Assembly: GCA_022570795.1 (NCBI GenBank) | Contig: JAKUDP010000028.1 | Span: 1,116,001-1,180,000, forward strand | DNA length: 64,000 bases | Direction: 5' to 3' | DNA from: Sphaerulina vaccinii | Lineage: Eukaryota > Ascomycota > Dothideomycetes > Mycosphaerellales > Mycosphaerellaceae | Part shown: one piece after another, positions 52,355 to 62,478 of the stretch | Layout: each line of letters begins with the position of its first letter | Numbering within the stretch: position 1 is the first letter of the stretch | The notes under the pieces: model-generated | What the model saw: only the letters and a program-made list of their open reading frames with translations | Databases searched by the model: none | What the model was told of the DNA's origin: nothing | Position numbers and translations under genes: made by a program

Positions 52355-54938
52355 TCAGGCTTCTTGCTCAACGTCCTCGAGAGGATAGTCACTTCCCTCG
52401 TTTTGCTTTCGGCTCATCAAGTGCCAGGGCAGCTTGACAAGGTTGACGACAGCGCGAAAAAGCTGCGTGGCGACGGTCCTGGCAAGCCTTCCCGATTTCT
52501 GCCAGACGGTGTTGTCGTCGTATGATTGGTAAAGAAACACGTAGTCTACCAGGCGTATGGCCACCATGGTCAGAACGAAACAAATTGCGAGGAGAATCGC
52601 GAAGGCGACCAAACACCACGCTATGAAAAGCGAATTCCGATGAACCATGGAATATTTGGAATCTTGCCATCTTCCATTGCCTGGGCCAATGGAATTACCG
52701 TACAGAACATCAAGAAGAGTGGCGGATATACGCAGAAGTTCTTCCCCGTGTCCGGCCTTGGAGGCAAGAAAATTAGAACGGGACTCAAAAGGGCAGCGCA
52801 GAAAAGCCACCAAACTAAACCCCCGTAGTCGCGATTGTAGATTTCCTGACGTCTCAAGGTCCAGAACCCAAGTATCGGGGCTGCAAATTCGTTAGTAATT
52901 GTTTGCTTTGTGCACAGGCATCTGAATCTATACCAAATATGACCTGATATCCAGTGCGTCTGTCTGTGACATAGGCAGTGCGGTGAGACTTCGAAATGTC
53001 CTCAACGTTCGGATCTGGCTGAAAAACTGCGGTCAACGGACAGCGATACTGCATCGTCAAGGGCCACTCGTTGAAATCTTGATGCGACTTCGAGACATAG
53101 AAGCATGCGCCAGCGAGCTTACCATTTGCGTCGGCTGTCGATGAAAGTACAATGAGAGTGAACGAGTAGTCCGATAGCGCAAACTGTTCGCCTTGTGCCA
53201 GGATAGGGTAGACGTGGTATACACCACTTGAGGCACAGACTAGAATGTTATGGAACCGAAGACGTAGCGCATGGCGAACGAACAGAACGGTTTCGCTCTT
53301 CAGGTTCAACGTGAGAACTCTGCCTTGGTCAGAGTAATCTGACACGCCCCATCCAGGGAACGTGAAATACCCGAAGCAATCGGAGTCCTCGCTTCCGTTT
53401 TCCAGCAGGTATTTGCTGACTTCTGTTGGAACCCATCTGTTCGGATGATACACTGCCTCGTTCATTCTTGGTCCTGGATTGAAGAACAAAGACACGGGAA
53501 GAGTTTTAAGGCTGAAGACGATATGCTGCATCTTCTCTTCTAGGGTCATGATCTTGCGGAATTGCCGTAGTCTGAATCTAAGACAACTCGCAAGGATGAC
53601 GTAAAGATCCGAGGCTTTGGTCGTACCGCGGCCAGCAAGCCCGTTCCAGACCTCACAAAATCCGGGACGTTCGTGTTTCTTATAGTCTTCCGGGTTGGGA
53701 ATGATGTCCATGAATTTGGCCTGCTTTTCATTCAACTGAAAATAGTCGTTCTTAAAACTGAAAATGGTTTCTTGGGGAAGGTAAGCCTCCTGAAATGTCC
53801 AGCTCCGGCACATCCATACGCTGGAAGCTATCTGGTACAATGGAGTGGGATCTTCCTTCGGAGGCAGTGGAGTCGACAATAGCTCCTTATCAAAGACAAA
53901 CACAGCTGTTGATCCAGAGTATATGGATGACATAGCATCGATAACCTGCAACCTCAGATCCTGCTGATCGCGCCCAACTGGGATGCATAGAGTGTCCATC
54001 CATATCAGATTGACATATTCGTTGCGAAGAATCCAGTCATCCAACGCTTGCGCCCAGGTGGCTCGTTTATCCTTTTTGTCAGGCCGAGATGCTTTTTCTC
54101 TGGCATATCAGTCCAGTGCCAATCGCAGCTTCCAGATCTGGCAAGCAGGCAATGCATTCTTGAAGGAGTTTCCGAGCCCATCAGCCCAGACATGACTGAT
54201 AGTTGCATATTTGGTTCGAAACCCTCGTCGTGTGAGGTGCAGTGAGAGTCGATCATTGTTCAATCGATCGCCGCGAATAGATAGTAGTGGTACACCTCCC
54301 GATTCTACTATGTTCACGAGTTGTTGTTGCGGTGTTTCCACCATATAGCAGCCAGAGCAGTCTTCTGTATGAACAACATGATATGCTTCGTCAAGTGGCG
54401 AGTTATATGCTATACAACGGGTCTGTGCCAGGCAGGGGCGGTGATCCTCCGGTCGATGTGTCCGTCGATCGAGCTGCGAGAACTTGCGCATTTTTGGAAT
54501 AGAACAAATGCGGGAAAGGTAGTTGATCTGATGTGAGCACCAGCTATTGTCTAGCATGCGCCTCTTCAGCGTAGAGAGGATCTGATTATAATCATCGACA
54601 TCGTCGGCCTCTTTATGGCTTTTTCCTAGCTCTTCATCTAGGCCCTCGATGGCTACGTCGCCTCAACTCCAGATAGGTGCGCGAGCAGGCTCGTTGCGCC
54701 CGAGATTATCACCCACATCGTCCAAGGAGTCCAGCGCGCTCGTTACTGTCGTCAAGTCATCTATCAGGGCTCGTGAATGTGGCTGGACTTGTTCTTCGCG
54801 GCCATTAGGCTCCAGGTTATCAGGGACATCGTCCACGAGACGTATCCCGCCCGACATCTGGTATTCTCCATCGTCTTCGCCGCTGATCTGGCTGGCTCGG
54901 TCGCGAACAAAAGTATCGATAACCTCCTCGTCGTCCAT
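52355..54938 (-). pseudogene. HET-domain gene with C-terminal membrane segments, interrupted by in-frame stops
   Basis: One frame runs from the ATG at 54938 with stops at 54663-54665 and 54108-54110 (both TGA). Family sequence continues across the stops: WCSHQINYLSRICSIPKM, the HET hallmark YATISHVWADGLGN before the second stop, then WMDTLCIPVGRD and SSVWMCRSWTFQEAYLP after it. The first stop could be removed by a 51- or 60-nt intron with a weak GTGATA donor; the second cannot, as there is no GT between it and the conserved block. A credible intron (52881-52933) leads to transmembrane segments (YGGLVWWLFCAALLSPVLIF). A further frame change near 52620-52704, an 83-nt intron or an indel, leads to another segment (SLFIAWCLVAFAILLAICF) and a stop at 52355. 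Probably a decayed HET gene. Confidence 0.75.
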
Positions 54939-55522
54939 GAATACGTGTACGCATCGAAATGCGCGGCGTTGGATGTCATGAGAAAGCTGAAACGGAGAGC
55001 GCAGCGGGGTGCGGCTTCTATATGTTCAGGTCGAGGATCAGGCTGAGATACGCTAGGAGCAGCTTGCATGAAGCCACCAAAGTGGTGCTGTCTCCCGTGT
55101 AACTTGTCCCAGCCAATCACGAATGTGATAGCGAATGCAGTTGCAGAAGTGTCCCGTCCACGTGGAATGCATACAGCCTGCATGAGAGATGGTGTTAACG
55201 TCTCCGATTGATGAGGTACTGCCACTTCTGCAGTGTCTGTAATTATAAGAGCTCAGCACTTGGAGCTTTCCCGGAGATTATGTTTGAGTGAGTTGAGTGT
55301 ACGATGAACTCTTGTCCGTAGGCCATTCGAGGTGAGGCCAGCATACCCGCTTGTCCAGGTAGTCGTTTCTGCTCCTGGCGGTGTAAGCTACGCAGCTTTA
55401 GCTCCAGGCACGCGAGCATATGGAAGAAGAAGTCCATAGAGACTACTCGCTCAGATACATCATCCTAGGGTATCGTCAATTCATTACACCATCCATCCCT
55501 CGCCCTCTTCAATCGTCACAGA
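54939..55522. other. Intergenic between HET remnant and PP2A activator
   Basis: About 580 bp with the right copy of the short direct repeat (55201-55234). No gene is supported. Confidence 0.5.
55201..55234 (+). repeat. Direct repeat right of HET remnant
   Basis: Second copy of the 34-bp direct repeat at 52028-52061, with three mismatches. The core is TCTCCGATTGATGAGG. Confidence 0.65.
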
Positions 55523-56779
55523 TCAATCGAAGGGAATCCTCCTCAATCCGCCTCCAGCACCATTCTTGCTCATTTCCTGCCTCGCACCCACCGCGCTCGG
55601 GACCTTGATGCCACAGCAGTCACTCCAGCCATTATTAGCGTGCTTATGCTTTAGACCACCTACGGTGAGCTCCACTTCTCCTACATCTTCCTCGCCCACA
55701 CGTTCTTCGGCGTCCTTCGACATCTCTTCCGTGGCTGGCAGTAAAGATCCGAATAAGAAGTGTTGAGCTACTGGCAATTTTGAGAGCACTTCGCATAAGA
55801 ACATCTTCTTCATGCCCGCTTCGACTTTCGCCCAAGATTTGGCAGAAGAGATGTCATCCAGCATGGGACTGTGCCAGCGGAGTCCTTGTACGGTTTTCGT
55901 AGCGTTGACCCATTGGATTTGATCGAGATACAGATAATCTTTACCGCATTCTTCGAGGATGAGTTCGTTGTGTATTGACAATGGTCTTATGTGTTTATGT
56001 CCAACCAGTTGTGATGCACCGAAGAGAAATGGCAGGAATTGATAATCATCTAATCCCCACACACCATGTGAACCTGCTGGCTCCAAGTAGTAGGTTGATT
56101 GTATGTCCCGCATGACGCGGAGGTAGCGTGGGAAGACCAGGAGGGTCAAGGCTGGAAAGGTGGAGTCGGATAGGATGCCAACTTGTCGAAGAGACAGAAG
56201 CCAGAGGATGAAGTTCAACTCATGACCAGAACCGTAGTCTATCCGAGAGCCATTTCCAAAAGAGTTGGCCAGGTATGTGCCCAATTCGACTTGCGCAGCT
56301 TCATCTTTGACACCAAGTCTTGTATGCCATGCTGGCAGAGCATTCTCCACCGCATCGAGAAGGTCTCGAAAAGCAGGATTTCCGAATCTACTACCAGTAT
56401 CCAGAGCAGGATTTCTTTTTCTCGCCTCTTCTGCTTCATCCAACACTGCTAGGAGGGCAAGTACAGAGGGATCTTTCGCTTGTTCTGAGTTCTGTACGCT
56501 GCGGACAGTGGTGTTCCGGACTGAGTCGGAGAGATGGAATACGAAACTGACGATCAGGTCGTGAGCTGGTGAAGCAAGGAAGAGTTCATGGTCGCGTTGA
56601 GAGAGAATTCTTCTGACTGGCTTCTGGTAGACATGGCCTTCGAGGTTTGGTGGAGGAGAGAGAGCTGGTGTTGGTGGGGGAGGGTTGGAGGGTGTTGTTT
56701 CTTCTGAAGGTCGCGATCTTCTGGGGATGAGTTTGGGGAGTTTCTTGGAGAGATCTGGTATTTCCATGGCGGTCGGCAT
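55523..56779 (-). CDS. RRD2: PP2A phosphatase activator (PTPA, RRD2-like prolyl isomerase)
   Basis: 418 residues from the ATG at 56779 (MPTAMEIPDLSKKL); the frame is open further upstream, but that part is unlike the family. A Pro-rich leader of about 45 residues precedes the PTPA fold (about 50-345), with FGNPAFRDLLD, YFG-type GNGSRIDYGSGHEL, the signature EPAGSHGVWGLDDYQFLPF and QIQWVNATKTVQGL. The C-terminus CCGIKVPSAVGARQE and terminal RRIPFD are typical of the shorter fungal RRD2 form rather than RRD1. The enzyme uses ATP to reactivate PP2A catalytic subunits. Confidence 0.92.
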   Translation of the reverse strand: MPTAMEIPDLSKKLPKLIPRRSRPSEETTPSNPPPPTPALSPPPNLEGHVYQKPVRRILSQRDHELFLASPAHDLIVSFVFHLSDSVRNTTVRSVQNSEQAKDPSVLALLAVLDEAEEARKRNPALDTGSRFGNPAFRDLLDAVENALPAWHTRLGVKDEAAQVELGTYLANSFGNGSRIDYGSGHELNFILWLLSLRQVGILSDSTFPALTLLVFPRYLRVMRDIQSTYYLEPAGSHGVWGLDDYQFLPFLFGASQLVGHKHIRPLSIHNELILEECGKDYLYLDQIQWVNATKTVQGLRWHSPMLDDISSAKSWAKVEAGMKKMFLCEVLSKLPVAQHFLFGSLLPATEEMSKDAEERVGEEDVGEVELTVGGLKHKHANNGWSDCCGIKVPSAVGARQEMSKNGAGGGLRRIPFD

Positions 56780-56961
56780 TTTGAGTGAAGTTGTTGTAGG
56801 ATAGAAGGTGAGAGTAGAAGAAGAGTAGTAGTTGTGGTGTGATGGCTTAATCATCACAGTGATCATATGCAAGTGAACCCCTACTCCTACTTCGACTTCA
56901 ATGGACACCTTCCACTAAACAGCCAACAACATATCCACTTCTCACCAAAGCAACAGCAAAG

Positions 56962-57858
56962 ATGGATCCATTCTCCAGCGAAGGCGAGCTCGTCAACATC
57001 CACACGGCGTTCGTCCAAGGCCAATACACATCTGTCCTGAACGACTACGAAGCATCCTCCTTCTCCGCCGACAATGCTCTCCCAATCCGCATTCTTCAAT
57101 ACCGCGCCCAGTGTGCTCTAGGCCAATACAAAGAAGTGCTCTCTTCTGTCTCTGAGAAGGAAGCCAAAAGCTCTCCAGACTTGCAGGCAGTCCGACTATA
57201 CGCACAATACCTTTCCAGCCCCTCAGATGCGACTGTCACACCAGCAGAATCACTCGCGGAAAGTGCAGGCGATAACTTGACTGTGCAACTTCTCGTTGGT
57301 ACGATTCTGGCAAGAGCTAGCAAGCCCGAACAAGCGATCCAACTCCTCTCGAAGCACACCGGCTCCCTCGACGCGGTAGCTCTGATCGTCCAGATCCACC
57401 TCCAACAAAATCGCACAGATCTCGCTCTCGCAGCAGCAAAATCCGCTCGCTCCTTCGCTCAAGACGCACTCCTCGTCAACTTAGCAGAAGCTTGGATCGG
57501 CATGCGTCAAGGAGGAGAGAACTATCAGAAAGCATTCTACGTGTTCGAAGAGCTAGCTCAAGCACCTTCTTCTGCCTCTGCAACATCTTTGATCGCACAG
57601 GCAGTGTCAGAATTGCACATGGGTAGGACCGAAGAAGCGGAAGTCGCGCTGGATCAAGCACTTGCTCTTGAACCAGATAACACTTCTGCAATCGCGAACA
57701 AGCTAGTACTAGATGTTGGTACTGGGAAGGACGTCACGGAGCTCAGCAGCAAATTGAAGAGTCTGGACAAAGAACACGAATTACTCCTAGAATTGGAAGA
57801 GAAGAGACAAGCTTTCGAACAAGCAATGGCGAAATATAATCCCAAGTCTGAGCCTTAG
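56962..57858 (+). CDS. SEC28: Coatomer (COPI) subunit epsilon
   Basis: 298 residues, single exon, starting MDPFSSEGELVNIHTAFVQG. The protein is a TPR-like helical solenoid along its whole length (for example YRAQCALGQYKEVLSSV, ALIVQIHLQQNRTDLALAA, the WIGMRQGGENYQKAFYVFEEL core and ELHMGRTEEAEVALDQAL). Length and ending match fungal epsilon-COP. It stabilises alpha-COP in the coat. It is head to head with the PP2A activator across 182 bp and 500 bp from USE1, a SNARE for the same retrograde route. Confidence 0.93.
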   Translation: MDPFSSEGELVNIHTAFVQGQYTSVLNDYEASSFSADNALPIRILQYRAQCALGQYKEVLSSVSEKEAKSSPDLQAVRLYAQYLSSPSDATVTPAESLAESAGDNLTVQLLVGTILARASKPEQAIQLLSKHTGSLDAVALIVQIHLQQNRTDLALAAAKSARSFAQDALLVNLAEAWIGMRQGGENYQKAFYVFEELAQAPSSASATSLIAQAVSELHMGRTEEAEVALDQALALEPDNTSAIANKLVLDVGTGKDVTELSSKLKSLDKEHELLLELEEKRQAFEQAMAKYNPKSEP

Positions 57859-58365
57859 GAGGTCTCAGTAGCTATAAGGCAAGGATATGACGCATTACCC
57901 TGACTGGGATTCGTCTGAAGAGACACAGAGGCTTGTTTGTTGAGGCATATCGAGCAGGTAAGGCAGGAGAAAAGGCAGGCGAGGGGCGCAAGCGCCGATT
58001 CAGATACTCAAAGCTCGACGAGTGAAGAGGAGGAGAGTGATGAGGAGGTTGTGGCACCTACCTACGGCTTCTAGATGTTATTTGTACGTCTTCTGGCTGG
58101 GAGAAGCATGCATGTCTAGACGACTTTCTGGGTATCATTGGTAAAGAAGCAGGACGCTATGCTATGCTATGATCAATAACAGCTGTCCATTTTCACAGAC
58201 ACAAATGAGCATGAACATGAACATTCATATCTCATCTTCCTTTCCTGCTCCTCTGCTTCTCCTTCCATCTCCTTCTTCACCACTACCACATCTCTCCGTT
58301 CTCCCATGCTCACATTCCTCTCCCTCGCCCTCCCTTTCCCCATCCCTCTCCCCCGTTCCTCATCT
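57859..58365. other. Intergenic, tail-to-tail
   Basis: About 500 bp between coatomer epsilon and USE1. The right part is a CT-rich microsatellite-like run (TTCCATCTCCTTCTTCACC and onwards). No gene is supported. Confidence 0.55.
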
Positions 58366-59268
58366 CTAAAATCTCAACTTCGGCCCAATAAACACAACCA
58401 AAAAACAAGCCACCCAAAGTCCAAAGATGAACCCATACAGCTTAATCCTCCCCCACCAACCCTGTCCTTCACTCATTCTCCTCAACGTACCCATTTTCTG
58501 TTCAGCAGCTTGCATACCTGCAGCATTCTTATCCAAACCACCCTCAGCTCTTTTCAGAATGTCCTTCTCACTCTCCAGACTCGCACCAAACTGCTGCGAT
58601 GATTCTTTCAGACTTCGCGCGAGAGCTAGGAGGCCTGTTGTGAGAGATTCCTGTTCAGTTCTGTTATGTGAGAGCATAGCTTCGGATTTGCTCAGATCAG
58701 GATTCGCTTGTTGTTGGGCTAGTGTTTGGGAGGTGCGGCCGGCGAAGAGTTGTTCTCTCGCTGTTGTCGTACTCGCCGCACTCTTGTTGTCTCCTGCTGC
58801 TAAATTCGGCGGTCTTCTCGATCGTAACGTTTGTTGTTCTTCAAGATCTATTCTCGGATCTTGCGATTCTCCTGTTTCTAGACCAGCTTCTGTTTGTATT
58901 GCTGGGGCGTAGACATCCCTCTTCTCATCATCATCATCATCATCTTCTTCCTCGTCTTCATCGTCGCTGGTCTCGTTGTCGGTATGTGTCCCGGAAGCAG
59001 CATTGAGTTCTAGTAGTCGCGTGTTTAGACGTTTGATCCATTCTCTACTGCTTTGGAGATCTGCTTGTGTGGCTTGTTTCGTTGATTGTGTTCGGATTGT
59101 TGCTGTGTCCTTTTCCAGGGTGAGGAGTAGGGCGCGGGAGTGTTCGATGTTGGCTGCTATGCGGTTGCGTTCGTATGGGGATTTCGTGAGTTCTGGGGAG
59201 GAGAGAGAGGTTTCGAGGCGGGTGAGGAGACGGGTTAGAGATTGGGGTGTGGGAGCTATGGGTGCCAT
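58366..59268 (-). CDS. USE1: USE1-like SNARE of Golgi-to-ER retrograde transport
   Basis: 300 residues from the ATG at 59268, which begins MAPIAPTPQSLTRLLTRLE as in fungal USE1; an earlier in-frame start at 59325 adds unrelated residues. An acidic Asp/Glu run lies at about 104-118. The SNARE helix (about 195-270) contains REQLFAGR, LSHNRTEQESLTTGLLALAR and LKESSQQF. A C-terminal anchor LYGFIFGLWVACFLVVFIG makes it tail-anchored. In yeast it pairs with Sec20, Ufe1 and Sec22 for COPI vesicle fusion at the ER. Confidence 0.9.
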   Translation of the reverse strand: MAPIAPTPQSLTRLLTRLETSLSSPELTKSPYERNRIAANIEHSRALLLTLEKDTATIRTQSTKQATQADLQSSREWIKRLNTRLLELNAASGTHTDNETSDDEDEEEDDDDDDEKRDVYAPAIQTEAGLETGESQDPRIDLEEQQTLRSRRPPNLAAGDNKSAASTTTAREQLFAGRTSQTLAQQQANPDLSKSEAMLSHNRTEQESLTTGLLALARSLKESSQQFGASLESEKDILKRAEGGLDKNAAGMQAAEQKMGTLRRMSEGQGWWGRIKLYGFIFGLWVACFLVVFIGPKLRF

Positions 59269-59651
59269 GGTCGCTGTACTGGTTGGAGGATGAGGAGGTG
59301 AGTTGTGGTGGAGGACAGACAACATTCACTTCGAGCTTCACATGCCGCCAAGCACGGATGTTGTCATAATCCTTGCTTACTATCGTCCCGTAGATCTACC
59401 GGACATGGGTATATTGTATACGACACAATTTCGTGTTCTTACGTCCTTCTCTTCTACACATAGACCAGAGATAACAACAGTACAGCAAAGAGTGATGACG
59501 GCCAGCCTGATGATGATCTTAAGGCCACCGAGCTGACTGCCCCACCCGTTCTTGGCTGCATGATGGCAATCATGTTCCTCAGCTCACGATTGTAGCCGAG
59601 TGCTCAAGCCATGCTTCTTCACGACTCAACTCATACTCATCTGGGAGAGAT
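59269..59651. other. Intergenic upstream of USE1
   Basis: About 380 bp between divergent starts; nothing recognised. Confidence 0.5.
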
Positions 59652-60308
59652 ATGGCCTACCCGCATCCATGCATACCCGTCGAGGAACATGATGATGATA
59701 ATGACGGTGAAGAAGCTACGAGGCAAAACTATACCTCTCCAGCGAACATTACTCTCAGCGACAGCATGATCCCGTCAGCAGCCCTTCAAGCTCTCCATTC
59801 GACCAATGCACCAAAGCCATACTTTATCGACCCCAAAAAGACTCCACTAGAAGACTGGCTAATGCTAATGACAAAACTTACTCTCGAACTACCCAATTGG
59901 ATCAACTCACCACCAAATCCCCAAACTGGACTCGACACAAACACTTCAGTATACGAAACTGTGTTATCAAAGTACTGCGCCCCAGATATGCGTATTCGCG
60001 CTCGATTTCCCTAAACAAACCTCATAGCTCGCAACTTGGACGAACATAAAGCCAACTTACGTGCCTTCCTCAAAGCAAATCCGAATTACCACATCGAAGT
60101 TTACAACTCTACTGTGGAGATCTATCAGAGAGGTGGAAGAGCCTGTGTGATAGTCAGCACTCGTGTTTCTGGCTTGTTTGGTTTTGCTGACCAGACGAGA
60201 GAGAGTGTCAATCGGGTACTTTGGGTGAGGAGGAATGATGAGTCTTGTTGTTATTGGCAGATGTGTGAGCTGGCGAGTCTGAGGGGCCCTGGACCTGTGC
60301 AGGAGTGA
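59652..60308 (+). pseudogene. Small protein gene interrupted by an in-frame TAA
   Basis: A first part (59652-60011, 120 residues: MAYPHPCIPVEEHDDDNDG, then ALQALHSTNAPKPYFID and EDWLMLMTKLTLELPNW) ends in TAA at 60012-60014. The same frame then runs without a break to TGA at 60306-60308 (DEHKANLRAFLKANPNYHIE, then VYNSTVEIYQRGGRACVIV and RESVNRVLWVRRNDESCCYW). The second half resembles small uncharacterised fungal proteins with an NTF2/SnoaL-like strand pattern, as I recall. A 36-nt intron (phase 1) could skip the stop, but it is shorter than fungal introns usually are. A nonsense lesion is somewhat more likely. Confidence 0.55.
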
Positions 60309-62478
60309 GGACTTAAAGAAGGCCTACACTGATAGCGACTTCCTGCGATCGAGGCCGACTTGGGAGCTCCCGTCATCACAAGTGGCACCTCTATTCCTGA
60401 GAAAGTCGTCCGCGAATGTCGACTGCATAAAATGTCGACGCTAGAGCTGTCATGTCACGAGAGCGAGCCGTTCTCAGACGACTTGTGCGAAGAAGTGGAC
60501 CTTTAAGCATGAATCCTACCTATCTCAGCTAGGTCGTCGACACCAGAAGAGTCCCGAGGCAGTGGTCAAGCAGCGACTTCCACGTGGATATGGTTCAGAT
60601 TCGGAAAAGCTGTATGCCGGCTTGGTCAAATCTGCAGGGCTGCCAGTGACAGCGTTGTAGAACCACAACTCGGCGAACAGGAAGCTGCCGACATCACGAA
60701 TAGCAGCTGTCACCTGCTCTATGCAGTAAGAAAGACGTTCCAGGCGGAAGATTCCAAGCCGACGTTGCTTGGAAGCCATATGAGGGAGACGTGGTGAGCT
60801 GGATCGTTGAAACAAGAAAACCACAGCGAACAGACCGTCGTCACAAGCGGCGATGCCAACCAAGATCAATCGCACCAGCGAGGCTTACCGTCACCTTTTG
60901 TGAATTGGTGAAGCCAAGCGATGGATATGTGATCGCATGTCCGGAGGTGTCAGCGTGAGAGAACCTCGATCCACCGAAGAATTGCTGAGATCACGCAAAT
61001 GAGCTTTCACCTTCTCTATGCAGTAAGGAACTTTTCTGGGACGGAAGATTCCAAGCCGCACAATTATTATTGTAAGACAGACCGCAGATATGAGAGCTGC
61101 AATGTTGAAATAAGGATAGCACGGCGTGCGAGACGGTCGTCTTAGGCGGCGACTTCAACCAGAGGAAGTCGCGACATGTGTGAGCTGTCACGCTCTCTAT
61201 GCTGAGAAGGAGACCTTCACCATCTCCATGGTGTCGGGAATAGGTTTCCGACGGAAGGTCCCAAGCGGGCGATACTGTATGAAGAATATGAGAGGTGTGA
61301 TGATCTGTATCGTTGCAATAAGAATGACACAGCGGCCCAGACCGCCGTCTTAGGCGGCGATGTCAACCACGATCATTCGGTGCAGCGAGGCTTACCATTG
61401 CGAGCTCTGTGGTTTGGTAAAGCCAAGCTATAGAAGACAATCACAAATCCGGAACCATGCGGATTCTGCATCGACGCAGAGAAGATCTATCTAGACTACC
61501 ACTCGAAGAACCTGCCAAGACATAGCTTGACTCACGCGTGCAACGTATATCGTACTTCAGTGTGCGGAAGACGATCTAAATCCGAGCATATGGGTTGGGA
61601 CTGTTATCTAAGACATGGCTGCTCGAAATGGTCTCACCATTCCACGTGCGATCACGATGCTTGGAGTCAGCTTCCACCATTAGACATTCGGCTTTCGAAC
61701 CATAATAGATGTGGACGTATTCGAAGGCAGTTACCGATACTGAAGGACTGGGCGTACTCACAGTAGTTCTGGCTGTATGTGCTACTGGTGGCCACGACTG
61801 CGGGGTGTGATGTGCTGATCTCTGGTTGTTCTGGTTGTTGGTCTGGGCACGATCGGAACTCCGCCAAGGTGTCAGTCGCTTGCATTGTACGGCATTATTT
61901 CTCGCATACGCCAACGTAATGAGATAGGCAGGCGAAGACCGTGTATTCGCAGGCTGTGCTAGACATACACATGTCTCACAGTCTTGCATGCTGAACACGA
62001 TGTTGTTGAAATAGAGGTCCAGCATCAGTTACGGCCGTTTGGTGAACTTGTCACCGTTGAGCAACGCCTCCAACGTGCTGCGGCACGCGGAAAGATGGGC
62101 ACAACAGTCTCGATGAAGTCTAAATAGACATCCTTGAAGTCGACTTCAAACAAAATAGCAGGCGGAAGATTGGTTATCGCTGGTTCATGCAAGACACTCT
62201 ATTTGCGTTTGGCTAAGCTCGATACGCCATCACTGGCGCCATCGGCTTGCCCCCGTGAAGCCTAGATTCTAGCCTCGCAGATCCTCTAGCTCTGGGCGGA
62301 ACGCGGGACGAGGACCATTGATTCATTGAACCAGTCCACGAAACCACAGAATGGGGCAACCACAGAATGACATACAATCTCGCCCGGCACTTGAGTGGAC
62401 CTCGCTTGCATTCGACTACACATACACCTCTCCATCTCTACACCTACCTTTGAGCTCTCGCGATGCTGGTTCACTGGG
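60309..62478. other. Gene-free 2.2-kb repeat-rich stretch upstream of the PTH11-like gene
   Basis: Holds the degenerate repeat units at 60690-61435. The rest (61436-62478) contains only short open frames that I cannot assign. Confidence 0.55.
60690..61435. repeat. Degenerate ~180-300 bp tandem repeats, three units
   Basis: Unit landmarks repeat: AGCTGTCACCTGCTCTATGC with a following GGAAGATTCCAAGC-like word at about 60705, 61003 and 61187, and GGCGGCGATGTCAACC at about 60848, 61145 and 61352. The segment GCGAGGCTTACCRT recurs after the first and third. Spacing is uneven (about 180-300 bp), and reading frames are broken in every direction tried, so the units are not clearly coding. Confidence 0.65.

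Noticed and set aside
54660..54725. First TGA of the 54-kb HET gene as definite nonsense
   Set aside because: A 51- or 60-nt intron with donor GTGATA would remove it in phase, so only the 54108 stop is treated as a firm lesion.
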